From Castellaniella sp040276085 (GTDB taxonomy: Bacteria; Pseudomonadota; Gammaproteobacteria; Burkholderiales; Burkholderiaceae_B), in NCBI RefSeq assembly GCF_040276085.1, contig NZ_JBELOK010000010.1, positions 1-64,000 on the forward strand: a stretch of 64,000 nt of DNA, in the 5' to 3' direction. The translations under genes were made by a program, and so were the position numbers. Positions 54,510 through 62,760 of this stretch are shown here, in pieces (the first letter of the stretch is position 1; every line of letters starts with the position of its first letter). Under the pieces are notes generated by a model. That model was not told where the DNA came from and made no database searches. It saw only the letters and a list, made by a program, of their open reading frames with translations.

Positions 54510-55468
54510 TGTCGCAGAAAACACTCAGGGTGGCACTGGCAGGCGCTGGTGCGTTCGGGATCAAGCATCTGGACGGCATTGCCCGCATCGATGACGTGGA
54601 TGTGGTGGCGCTGGTCAGCCGCGATCTCGATAAGACGCGTGCGGTTGCGCAAAAATACGGCATCGAGCAGGCCACCACCGAGCTCGATGAGGTGTTGTCC
54701 CGCAAGGATATTGATGCCGTTATTTTGTGTACCCCTACCCAGATGCATGCTGCGCAGGCAATGGCGTGCCTGCAGGCGGGCAAGCATGTACAGGTTGAGA
54801 TCCCGATGGCTGATTCGCTGGCAGATGCCGAAGCATTGGTGGCAACGGCGGCCAAAATGGGCAAGGTAGCCATGTGTGGCCATACGCGACGGTTTAATCC
54901 CAGCCACCAATATGTGCATCAGCGGGTGCAGCAGGGGCAATTCAACATCCAGCAAATGGATGTACAAACGTATTTCTTTCGCCGTACCAACATGAATGCA
55001 CTGGGTCAGCCTCGCAGCTGGACAGATCATCTGTTGTGGCACCATGCCGCTCATACGGTCGACTTGTTTGCTTATCAATGCAATAGCCCTATTGTTCAGG
55101 CGCATGCGATGCAGGGGCCTGTCCATCCGCAGTTGGGTATTGCCATGGATATGTCGGTACAGCTGAAGGCTGCCAGTGGCGCCCTTTGCACGCTGTCGCT
55201 CAGTTTCAACAACGATGGCCCGTTGGGTACGTTTTTTCGTTATATCGGGGATACCGCAACATATATTGCCCGCTACGATGATCTCATTACCGGGCGCGAC
55301 GAAACCATCGATGTCAGTCGGGTGGCGGTATCCATGAATGGCATCGAATTACAAGACCGTGAATTTTTTGCGGCGATCCGTGAAGGGCGTGAACCCAATG
55401 CCAGCGTAGCGCAGGTGCTGCCATGCTATCGCGTCCTGCATCAGCTCGAGCAACAATTGCGGGCCTGA
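54509..55468 (+). CDS. ligC: 4-carboxy-2-hydroxymuconate-6-semialdehyde dehydrogenase
   Basis: LigC (PmdC) oxidises the ring-cleavage product, in its hemiacetal form, to 2-pyrone-4,6-dicarboxylate using NAD(P). The 319-residue protein has a GFO/IDH/MocA-type Rossmann motif (ALAGAGAFGIKHLDGI, glycines 12, 14 and 17). The VQVEIPMADSLADAEALV segment and a conserved GHTRRFNPSHQ region follow. It is the last enzyme gene of the core pathway; the transporter genes follow after about 38 bases. Confidence 0.95.
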   Translation: MSQKTLRVALAGAGAFGIKHLDGIARIDDVDVVALVSRDLDKTRAVAQKYGIEQATTELDEVLSRKDIDAVILCTPTQMHAAQAMACLQAGKHVQVEIPMADSLADAEALVATAAKMGKVAMCGHTRRFNPSHQYVHQRVQQGQFNIQQMDVQTYFFRRTNMNALGQPRSWTDHLLWHHAAHTVDLFAYQCNSPIVQAHAMQGPVHPQLGIAMDMSVQLKAASGALCTLSLSFNNDGPLGTFFRYIGDTATYIARYDDLITGRDETIDVSRVAVSMNGIELQDREFFAAIREGREPNASVAQVLPCYRVLHQLEQQLRA

Positions 55469-55506
55469 TGTGCCATACCCTTCTAAAAACCTTTCAGGAG
55501 AGAGAC

Positions 55507-56679
55507 ATGAAATCAGCATTTAAAGCCGGGGCCCTGGTTTTGGGTACAGCCCTGGCATTCAGCAATCCGGCACAAGCCGCTGACGACCTCAAAATTGGCG
55601 TTGTGCTCTCGGTGTCCGGCCCATTTGCCGATTATGGCAAACAGATTCGCGAAGGCATTGATCTGTATATGGCCGAGCACGGAGATACGGTTGCAGGCCG
55701 CAAGGTCAAGGTTTTGATCCGGGACGATACCGGTATTGCGCCGCAAATTGCCAAACGGCAGGCGCAAGAGCTGCTGATCAAGGAAAAAGTGGATATCTTG
55801 GCGGGGTTTGATCTGACGCCTAACGCTTTTTCCGCTGCGCCGCTGGCCACCGAAGCCAAGGTGCCGATGGTTGTGATGAATGCGGCAACATCCTCTGTCA
55901 CCGAAAAATCGCCGTATATTGTTCGCGTGTCGATGACTCTGCCGCAAGGGGCCTGGGCGATGGCCAAGTGGGCGCACGATAACAAGTTCAAGACTGCCTA
56001 CACCCTGGTGGCCGATTACGGCCCAGGCCATGATGCCGAAGAGTACTTCAAGAAGACCTTCACCAGCCTGGGTGGCAAGGTGGTTGGCAGCGTGCGTACG
56101 CCGGTGATGACCACCGACTACTCGCCGTTTCTGCAACGCATCAAGGATGAAAAACCCGATGCCGCCTTCTTCTTTGTGCCGCCAGGCAGCTCGATGGTGG
56201 CGCTCATGAAAGGTTACCGCGAGTTGGGCCTGGACAAGCTGGGTATCCAGCAGATGGGCCCGGGCGACATGACCGACGAGGCTTCTTTGGCTGCGCTGGG
56301 GGATGTGGCCCTTGGCATGGTCACTGCGTTCCATTACTCCGAGGCACATGATTCAGCCGTCAACAAGGCATTTACAGCCGCCTATGCCAAAGCCTATCCC
56401 AAGGATCGCCCCAACTTCATGTCGGTGGGTGGTTACGACGGCATGCACCTCATTTATCAGGCACTTGAGAAAACTAAAGGCGATGCCAGCGGTGATGCCT
56501 TTATTGCGGCCGTCAAGGGCATGAAATGGGAAAGCCCGCGGGGTCCGGTACAGATCGATCCGGACACACGTGACATTATTCAAAATGAGTACATCCGCAA
56601 GCTCGAGCGCGTGGATGGCACCCTGCAGAACGTCGAATTCGCCACGTTTGAAGCGGTGAAGGATCCGGGCAAGCAATAA
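55507..56679 (+). CDS. ABC transporter periplasmic substrate-binding protein (LivK-like)
   Basis: This is a binding protein of the branched-chain amino acid/aromatic acid type. The 390-residue precursor has a signal peptide (MKSAFKAGALVLGTALAFS, cleavage near AQAA) and a type I periplasmic fold starting DDLKIGVVLSVSGPFADYG. CAGGAGAGAG precedes the ATG. Similar binding proteins inside aromatic operons bind benzoates or related acids rather than amino acids. Position here suggests hydroxybenzoate or protocatechuate uptake (inference). A hairpin follows the gene. Confidence 0.9.
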   Translation: MKSAFKAGALVLGTALAFSNPAQAADDLKIGVVLSVSGPFADYGKQIREGIDLYMAEHGDTVAGRKVKVLIRDDTGIAPQIAKRQAQELLIKEKVDILAGFDLTPNAFSAAPLATEAKVPMVVMNAATSSVTEKSPYIVRVSMTLPQGAWAMAKWAHDNKFKTAYTLVADYGPGHDAEEYFKKTFTSLGGKVVGSVRTPVMTTDYSPFLQRIKDEKPDAAFFFVPPGSSMVALMKGYRELGLDKLGIQQMGPGDMTDEASLAALGDVALGMVTAFHYSEAHDSAVNKAFTAAYAKAYPKDRPNFMSVGGYDGMHLIYQALEKTKGDASGDAFIAAVKGMKWESPRGPVQIDPDTRDIIQNEYIRKLERVDGTLQNVEFATFEAVKDPGKQ

Positions 56680-56693
56680 GCCTCTTTAGCCAG

Positions 56694-56716
56694 CGGGCAG
56701 CCTGTGGGGCTGCCCG
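56694..56716 (+). promoter_or_regulatory. Stable hairpin after the binding-protein gene
   Basis: A perfect 9-bp stem, CGGGCAGCC/GGCTGCCCG, has a five-base loop and lies between the binding-protein gene and the permease gene. There is no T-run. Such hairpins commonly protect the upstream mRNA from 3' decay, giving more binding protein than membrane subunits; that role is inferred. Confidence 0.6.
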
Positions 56717-56737
56717 TCTCACCCTTCGGGATGAATC

Positions 56738-57592
56738 ATGACTATTCTCTTTGATGGCATTGCCTCGGGCATGCTGCTGTTTTTAATCAGTGTGGGCTTG
56801 TCCGTCACCCTGGGCCTGATGAATTTCGTCAATCTGGCCCATGGCGCGTTTGCCATGCTGGGCGGCTATGTCTGCGTCATTTTGCTCAACAACTATGGTG
56901 TGCCGTTTTTGGCCACCTTGCCGGCGGCCATTCTGGTGCCCGCAGTTGTGGGCGCCATTCTCGAGCGTACGCTTTATCGCCGCCTGTATGCCTCGTCTGA
57001 TCTCGATCAGGTTCTGTTTTCTCTGGGGCTGGTGTTTATGGCGGTGGCTGCGGCCCATTATGCATTTGGCGCGCAGCAGCAGCCTCTGCATTTGCCCGAT
57101 TACCTGTTGGGCCAGATTCATTTGCCGGGCATGGATATCGGTGTTTATCGTCTGTTTTTGGTGGTGGTCGGATTGCTGGTTGCGGTTCTGTTGCAGTGGT
57201 CGATTATCAAAACATCTTTTGGCGCGCGCTTGCGGGCTTCCGTTGATAACCAGCGGGTAGCTCGTGGCATGGGTATCGACGTCAATCGGGTGTTCAGCCT
57301 TACCTTTGCGCTGGGTTCTGCGCTGGCCGGCCTGGGCGGTGCGTTGGGCGTGCAGATGCTGGGCCTGGATCCTGAGTTTCCAGTTAAATATCTTGTTTAT
57401 TTCCTGATTGTGGTGTCCGTGGGCGGTAGCGGAAACATTCTTGGTTCTTTGTATGCCGCCATCCTGCTTGGTGTGGCCGATGTCGTGGGCAAGTATTACA
57501 TCCCGCAAATTGGTGCCTTCATTATTTACGCGGTGATGGTGGCCAGCCTGATTTATCGTCCCCATGGCCTGTTTGGTCATGCTCACAAATAA
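56738..57592 (+). CDS. Branched-chain-type ABC permease (LivH-like)
   Basis: This is the first membrane subunit of the importer: 284 residues with about eight hydrophobic helices. It shows the family segments GLMNFVNLAHGAFAMLGGY near residue 30 and VFSLTFALGSALAGLGGALG with the VGGSGNILGSLYAAILLG EAA-type loop. Residues downstream end in the PHGLFG motif common to LivH proteins. It lies within the operon, 58 bases after the binding-protein gene. Confidence 0.93.
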   Translation: MTILFDGIASGMLLFLISVGLSVTLGLMNFVNLAHGAFAMLGGYVCVILLNNYGVPFLATLPAAILVPAVVGAILERTLYRRLYASSDLDQVLFSLGLVFMAVAAAHYAFGAQQQPLHLPDYLLGQIHLPGMDIGVYRLFLVVVGLLVAVLLQWSIIKTSFGARLRASVDNQRVARGMGIDVNRVFSLTFALGSALAGLGGALGVQMLGLDPEFPVKYLVYFLIVVSVGGSGNILGSLYAAILLGVADVVGKYYIPQIGAFIIYAVMVASLIYRPHGLFGHAHK

Positions 57593-57607
57593 GAGGCCCG
57601 ACAGATC

Positions 57608-58657
57608 ATGACGTCTGCTACTCGTACCGCAGAGCCCCGGCGCACGGGCCTGGCACAAGATCCATTGGCCAGGTTTCGTGCCGGCACGCGATGGAAACCC
57701 CTCGAATATATATTCTGGTGTCTCCCGATACTGGCGTATTTCGCCTTTCCCGGCAATTACCTGCTGCTCACCCAGATTGCCATTACTGGCTTGTTTGCCG
57801 TATCGCTCGATCTCATCTTTGGGTACGCCGGCATTATTTCGCTGGGCCATGCAGCCTTTTTTGGGGTGGGTGCCTATACCGTGGGCCTGCTGGGTTCGCA
57901 TGGTTGGGGCGATCCCCTTTTAGGCCTCGTGCTGGGGGCTGCCTTTGCCGGCATTATTGGTTTTTTCAGCAGTTTTTTGTTGTTGCGTGGCAATGATTTG
58001 TCCCGCCTGATGGTTACCCTGGGCGTGGCGCTCATGATCTACGAGCTTGCCAATAAGCTCACCAATATCACCGGCGGAGTCGATGGTATGCCGGGAATCG
58101 AAATCAAACCGATTTTAGGGCTGTTCGATTTCGACCTTTACGGTAAAACAGGTTACATCTACTCGGTCGTGGTGCTGTTCCTGTTGTTTTGGGTGGCACG
58201 TCGTCTGGTGCATTCTCCGTTTGGCCAAAGCCTGCGGGGTATTCGCCAAAACGCGTTGCGCATGCCCGCGTTGGGTGTGCCGGTTAATCGGCGCCTGGTG
58301 AAGATCTACACCATCGGTGCAGCCTATGCCGGCGTTGCTGGTGCCTTGCTGGCGCAAACCAATCAGTTTGTCTCCCTTGATGTACTTGGCTTTCAGCGCT
58401 CGGCCGACTTGCTGCTGATCTTGATCCTGGGTGGGGCCGGTCATTTGTATGGCGGCCTGATTGGCGCGATTGCCTACGTCCTGCTTCATTATTTCCTGTC
58501 GGATATGAACCCCGAATACTGGCTGTTCTGGCTTGGCCTAATTCTGGTGCTGATCGTACTCTTTGCCCGTGGAGGCATCCTGGGTACTGCCAAAGCCTGG
58601 GTCAGATCTTCCCATCAGCGGGCCCAGTCACGCAATCCTGCGGAGATGTCCCAATGA
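57608..58657 (+). CDS. Branched-chain-type ABC permease (LivM-like)
   Basis: This is the second membrane subunit: 349 residues with a polar N-terminal extension of about 30 residues and roughly nine hydrophobic helices. Typical LivM motifs are FGYAGIISLGHAAFFGVGAY and LGGAGHLYGGLIGAIAYVLL. It would pair with the LivH-like protein to form the channel. Its stop overlaps the start of the ATPase gene by four bases. Confidence 0.93.
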   Translation: MTSATRTAEPRRTGLAQDPLARFRAGTRWKPLEYIFWCLPILAYFAFPGNYLLLTQIAITGLFAVSLDLIFGYAGIISLGHAAFFGVGAYTVGLLGSHGWGDPLLGLVLGAAFAGIIGFFSSFLLLRGNDLSRLMVTLGVALMIYELANKLTNITGGVDGMPGIEIKPILGLFDFDLYGKTGYIYSVVVLFLLFWVARRLVHSPFGQSLRGIRQNALRMPALGVPVNRRLVKIYTIGAAYAGVAGALLAQTNQFVSLDVLGFQRSADLLLILILGGAGHLYGGLIGAIAYVLLHYFLSDMNPEYWLFWLGLILVLIVLFARGGILGTAKAWVRSSHQRAQSRNPAEMSQ

Positions 58658-59403
58658 CTGCCGCGCTGCAAACACAGGATTTAGTCCGGAAGTTTGGCGG
58701 GTTTGTGGTGACTGACCACGTCAATCTGACGGTTGAGTCCGGCGCCCGTCATGCCTTGATTGGCCCCAATGGGGCAGGCAAGACCACCCTGATCAATTTG
58801 CTGACAGGCTATCTGGAGCCCACTTCTGGCCGGGTTTCACTAATGGGGGCTGATGTGACCCAGATGGCGCAGCACGAGCGTTGCCGTCAGGGGCTGGTGC
58901 GCACGTTCCAGATCAACCAGTTGTTTCCCGAGATGACGGTACTGGAGTCCGTTGTGTTGGCTGTCAGCGAGCGCCACGGTTTGGGTACGCGTTGGTGGAA
59001 CCCACTGGCCAGGCAGGCCGAGGTTGTTGACGAGGCCGCCAGCATTCTTGATCGCCTGAAGCTCTTGCCTGATGCATACGAAGAAACCCGCAGTCTCGCT
59101 TACGGACGCCAACGTCTGATCGAAATCGCACTGGCCCTGGCAATGCAGCCCAAAGTACTGTTGCTTGACGAGCCGGCTGCCGGTGTGCCCACCAGCGAGA
59201 GTCAGGAGCTCTTTGAAACCATTGCCCAGTTGCCGCGGGATGTCACGATTCTCCTGATCGAGCACGACATGAATCTGGTTTTCCAGTTTGCTGACCGTAT
59301 CTCTGTGTTGGTGTCTGGTGCCTTGCTGGTCGAAGACACGCCCGACGTGATCGCCCGGCATCCGCGCGTCAAAGAGGTGTACCTGGGAGAATCCCATGAC
59401 TGA
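58654..59403 (+). CDS. ABC transporter ATPase (LivG-like)
   Basis: This is an ATP-binding subunit of 249 residues with Walker A GPNGAGKTTL (37-46), a LivG-type signature LAYGRQRLIEIALALAM, Walker B VLLLDEPAAG and a switch histidine in LLIEHDMNLVF. The signature replaces the usual LSYGDQR-like residues with LAYGRQR, which is still within family range. It overlaps livM by four bases and the next ATPase gene by eight. Confidence 0.94.
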   Translation: MTAALQTQDLVRKFGGFVVTDHVNLTVESGARHALIGPNGAGKTTLINLLTGYLEPTSGRVSLMGADVTQMAQHERCRQGLVRTFQINQLFPEMTVLESVVLAVSERHGLGTRWWNPLARQAEVVDEAASILDRLKLLPDAYEETRSLAYGRQRLIEIALALAMQPKVLLLDEPAAGVPTSESQELFETIAQLPRDVTILLIEHDMNLVFQFADRISVLVSGALLVEDTPDVIARHPRVKEVYLGESHD

Positions 59404-60715
59404 ACTGTTGCGCCTGGAGAACGTATGGGCGGGATACGGGGATGCTGTCATCCTCGAAGATATCTCGTTTGCACTAGAGCAAAACGACAGCCTTGCGTTG
59501 CTGGGACGCAATGGCATGGGCAAGACAACCCTGCTGGCCACTCTGATGGGGGCAACCCGGCTGCGCCAGGGGAAAATCTTCTATCAGGGCAAGGATATTG
59601 CGCAGGTTTCCAGCCATCGCCGGGCCAGGGCCGGGTTAGGCTGGGTGCCGCAAGAGCGGGACATTTTCAAATCGCTCACCGTCGAAGAAAATCTCACCGT
59701 GGTGGCCCAGCCAGGGCAATGGACGCTCAAACGGGTCTACGAGCTGTTTCCTCGTCTGGAAGAGCGGCGGGCCAATCTGGGTAATCAACTCTCGGGGGGT
59801 GAGCAACAGATGCTGGCAATGGGACGCGCCTTGATGCTTAATCCCAGGTTGTTGCTGCTGGATGAGCCGCTTGAGGGCCTGGCACCACTGATTGCCCAAG
59901 AGCTTTTACACATTATCGATCGCATGGTGCATGAGGGCGGCATGGCTGTGATTCTGGTCGAGCAGCATGCCCGTCAGATTTTGCCCATCATGCGCCGGGC
60001 ATTGGTGCTTGAACGTGGCCGGATCGTGTATGCCGGTGACTGTGCCGAGTTGCTGCAAGATCGCGAGCGCCTGGATGGCTGGCTGGGGGCCGCTTCAGCA
60101 CACTCCTCCAGCGATACTGTTGCGCCTGTGCCCGAATCCATGCCTGCGATTGAAGCAATTCGCAATGAACATCGCGCAATCGCAGCCGTCCTGAATGCGC
60201 TCTCGGCCGTTGTCAAAGGAATCGAGGCCGGGCGTTTGGCGCCGGATTTCATCTTGCTGGCCAGCCTGATCGAGTACATCGCAGAGATGCCGGACAAACT
60301 GCATCATCCCAAGGAAGAACAGATCTTTGCGCTGTTGCGTACTAAAACACAAGAGCAGGACGAGCATCTGGATCGCCTGGAGGCGCAGCATCAGGACACG
60401 CTGCGAGCCACCAGCGAGCTGGACCGTGCCTTGGTGCATTACATGCAGGCTGGTGCATCCGGTTTTGTAGGATTCCGGGATGCCGTGAATACCTACATGA
60501 CAGAAGAATGGGACCACATGGGTACCGAAGAGCGCCATATCCTGCCGGCTGCGCGCAAATATTTTGTACCCGACGAATGGCACGCCATCGATCAGGATTT
60601 TGCCCGTAACGGTGATCCCTGGACGGGCCCGGACAATCAGTATGCGCAGCTCTTCAGCCAAATCGCCAGACTGGCGCCTGCGCCTATTGGGGTAGGTAGC
60701 CCGCATTCAATCTGA
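59396..60715 (+). CDS. ABC transporter ATPase (LivF-like) fused to a hemerythrin-like HHE domain
   Basis: This is a two-part protein of 439 residues, against about 235 for normal LivF. Residues 1-230 form a complete ATPase: Walker A GRNGMGKT (38-45), signature LSGGEQQ (132-138), Walker B LLLLDEP (152-158) and switch His191. After a Ser/Pro linker (231-249), residues 250-405 form a hemerythrin-like four-helix domain. Likely di-iron ligands are His259 (NEHRAI), His303/304 with Glu307/308 (HHPKEE), His332 (EAQHQD), and His374 and Glu378/379 (EEWDHMGTEERH). The frame is continuous with no stop between the parts. The domain could sense oxygen or hold iron, regulating uptake or supporting the Fe(II) dioxygenase LigAB; this is inference. 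Confidence 0.93.
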   Translation: MTELLRLENVWAGYGDAVILEDISFALEQNDSLALLGRNGMGKTTLLATLMGATRLRQGKIFYQGKDIAQVSSHRRARAGLGWVPQERDIFKSLTVEENLTVVAQPGQWTLKRVYELFPRLEERRANLGNQLSGGEQQMLAMGRALMLNPRLLLLDEPLEGLAPLIAQELLHIIDRMVHEGGMAVILVEQHARQILPIMRRALVLERGRIVYAGDCAELLQDRERLDGWLGAASAHSSSDTVAPVPESMPAIEAIRNEHRAIAAVLNALSAVVKGIEAGRLAPDFILLASLIEYIAEMPDKLHHPKEEQIFALLRTKTQEQDEHLDRLEAQHQDTLRATSELDRALVHYMQAGASGFVGFRDAVNTYMTEEWDHMGTEERHILPAARKYFVPDEWHAIDQDFARNGDPWTGPDNQYAQLFSQIARLAPAPIGVGSPHSI

Positions 60716-60830
60716 TTTTTTTGTTCAATTGGCAAAGGTTCCCTCGGGAAGCACGCATCATCCTGGGTGCACGGCTGCGGGCGCAGGTTCAAAGTGCCGC
60801 CGCTGACGGACAGGGTCTTGGAGATATGTT

Positions 60831-62723
60831 ATGCAGTTTCATCATCAGGGATACGTTTCTGCGGATCCGCGCATTCAGCCTGCTGCTGGCACCGGGTTAA
60901 ACCGTCCTGCCGAGTTGCCGGATCATATGGATGTTCTGATCGTCGGCGCAGGGCCGGCAGGTGTCGTGGCGGCGGCACAGCTGGCCCAGTTTCCCGAGAT
61001 TACCACCCGCCTCGTGGATCGTCGGGCCAGCCGCCTGGAAGTCGGGCAGGCCGACGGCATCCAACCGCGCAGTGTCGAGACCTTTGAAGCCTTCGGTTTT
61101 GCTGACCGCATCGTGGCCGAAGGCTGCCGGGTGGTTGAAACAGCCTTCTGGAAACCGGACCCCAAGGATCCGACCCGGATTGCCCGGACATCCCGAGTGC
61201 TGGAAGATCCCAATCATGTCAGCGAATATCCCCATATCACCGTCAATCAGGCGCGTGTGCTGGATTATTTCTCAGAGGCAATGGCCTTTGCTCCCACACG
61301 TATGCAAACCGACTGGGGGTACGAATTTCAGTCGATTGAGCGCACAGAGACGGGCTCGCATCCGCTTAAGGTTACCTTGCTTAAAAAAAGCGCTGATGCA
61401 CCGGATGAAACCCGGATTGTGCATGCCAGGTTTGTGGTGGGAGCCGATGGTGCCCACAGCCGGGTGCGTGCAGCCATTGGTTGCACGCCGGCCGGAGATT
61501 CCTCCAATCATGCCTGGGGTGTCATGGATTTGCTGGCAGTCACGGACTTTCCGGATATCCGGATCAAGTGCGCCATTCAGTCAGACCAGGAAGGCAGTAT
61601 CTTGCTGATCCCGCGTGAAGGCGGGCATTTGTTCCGGCTGTATGTCGATCTTGGAGAGGTTGATCCGTCAGATCGTGGCGCAGTGCGTAAAACGTCTGTC
61701 GATCAGGTGATTGCCCAGGCCAGGAAAATCCTGCACCCCTACAACCTGGATGTAAGGGATGTGGCGTGGTTCAGTGTCTACGAAGTTGGGCATCGGGTCT
61801 GTGATCGCTTTGATGACGTGCCGCCGGCAGAAATCGGCACACGTACGCCACGGGTGTTTATCGTGGGTGATGCCAGCCACACGCACAGTGCCAAAGCCGG
61901 GCAGGGGATGAATGTCTCCATGCAGGATGGCTTCAATCTGGGCTGGAAGCTGGCCCATGTGTTGCAAGGCCGCAGCCCTGCCAGCCTTTTGCATACCTAT
62001 TCTGGTGAGCGTCAGGTGGTGGGCGAGGACATCATCCGTTTTGACAAGCGTTGGGCATCGATCCTGGCAAAGCGCCCGGAAGATTTTTCCAGCCCCCAGG
62101 CCCTCGAAGAAGCATATTTGCAGATTACCGAGTTTGCTCAAGGCTTTATGACATGCTATCCGCCGTCCATGATTGCGGGCGAGGGTGAGTATGCGGGCCT
62201 GGCCTCGGGCTACCCCATTGGCCGGCGCTTCCGATCGGCGATGGTTGCGCGAGTTGCTGACGGCGTGGCATTGCATATGGGCCATGAAGCCCGTGCCGAT
62301 GGCCGGTGGCGCCTGTATGTGTTTGCAGATCGGGCTGCGGCGGGGCAATCCGAGGCGATGCGCACTCTGGCCGACTGGCTGCAAAATGCAGCCGAGTCGC
62401 CTTTGCGTGGCTATACACCTGGCGGGCTGGATGCAAACGCCTGGTTCGACCTGTCTGTCATCTACCAGCAACTGCACACAGAAATCGACATTAACCAGGT
62501 GCCGGCCGTCTTTAAGCCCGCCGTGGGACAGTTTGGCCTGACAGACTACGAGCGGGTGTACTCGGTATTGCCGGGCGACGATATTTTTGCGCAGCGCCAG
62601 ATTGATCGGGACGGTGCGATGGTGCTGGTCAGGCCTGATCAGTATGTGGCCCATGTATTGCCCTTGTCGGCGACTGCCCGACTGGGCGAATTTATCGGCG
62701 GGTTTACCAGCCGCCAGTCTTGA
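60831..62723 (+). CDS. mobA: 3-hydroxybenzoate 4-monooxygenase (MobA-type)
   Basis: This FAD-dependent hydroxylase is expected to convert 3-hydroxybenzoate to protocatechuate. The 630-residue protein has VLIVGAGPAG (35-44), the DG motif GADGAHSRVR near 204 and the GD motif GDASHTHSAKAGQGMN near 346. A C-terminal thioredoxin-like domain as in phenol hydroxylase follows. The start MQFHHQGY, the QADGIQPRSVETFEAFGFAD segment and NAWGVMDLLAVTDFPDIR-like stretch resemble Comamonas MobA more than phenol 2-monooxygenases. It follows the transporter, 115 bases after the fused ATPase, and completes a second route into the protocatechuate pathway. Confidence 0.9.
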   Translation: MQFHHQGYVSADPRIQPAAGTGLNRPAELPDHMDVLIVGAGPAGVVAAAQLAQFPEITTRLVDRRASRLEVGQADGIQPRSVETFEAFGFADRIVAEGCRVVETAFWKPDPKDPTRIARTSRVLEDPNHVSEYPHITVNQARVLDYFSEAMAFAPTRMQTDWGYEFQSIERTETGSHPLKVTLLKKSADAPDETRIVHARFVVGADGAHSRVRAAIGCTPAGDSSNHAWGVMDLLAVTDFPDIRIKCAIQSDQEGSILLIPREGGHLFRLYVDLGEVDPSDRGAVRKTSVDQVIAQARKILHPYNLDVRDVAWFSVYEVGHRVCDRFDDVPPAEIGTRTPRVFIVGDASHTHSAKAGQGMNVSMQDGFNLGWKLAHVLQGRSPASLLHTYSGERQVVGEDIIRFDKRWASILAKRPEDFSSPQALEEAYLQITEFAQGFMTCYPPSMIAGEGEYAGLASGYPIGRRFRSAMVARVADGVALHMGHEARADGRWRLYVFADRAAAGQSEAMRTLADWLQNAAESPLRGYTPGGLDANAWFDLSVIYQQLHTEIDINQVPAVFKPAVGQFGLTDYERVYSVLPGDDIFAQRQIDRDGAMVLVRPDQYVAHVLPLSATARLGEFIGGFTSRQS

Positions 62724-62760
62724 ACCATGGGCGGCGGGCAGCTATAGAGATCTTGCTTCT

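Noticed and set aside
56783..57901. 372-codon minus-strand frame over the LivH/LivM genes
   Set aside because: Composition is Gln/His/Arg-rich, typical of the complement of hydrophobic membrane codons; no start signal was seen.
61668..62654. 328-codon minus-strand frame inside mobA
   Set aside because: mobA is a clear family member over its full length, and the shadow frame has no support.
60831..62723. Phenol 2-monooxygenase as the name for the large flavin hydroxylase
   Set aside because: The fold is shared, but the N-terminus and several internal segments look more like 3-hydroxybenzoate 4-monooxygenase, and the product protocatechuate fits the neighbouring pathway.
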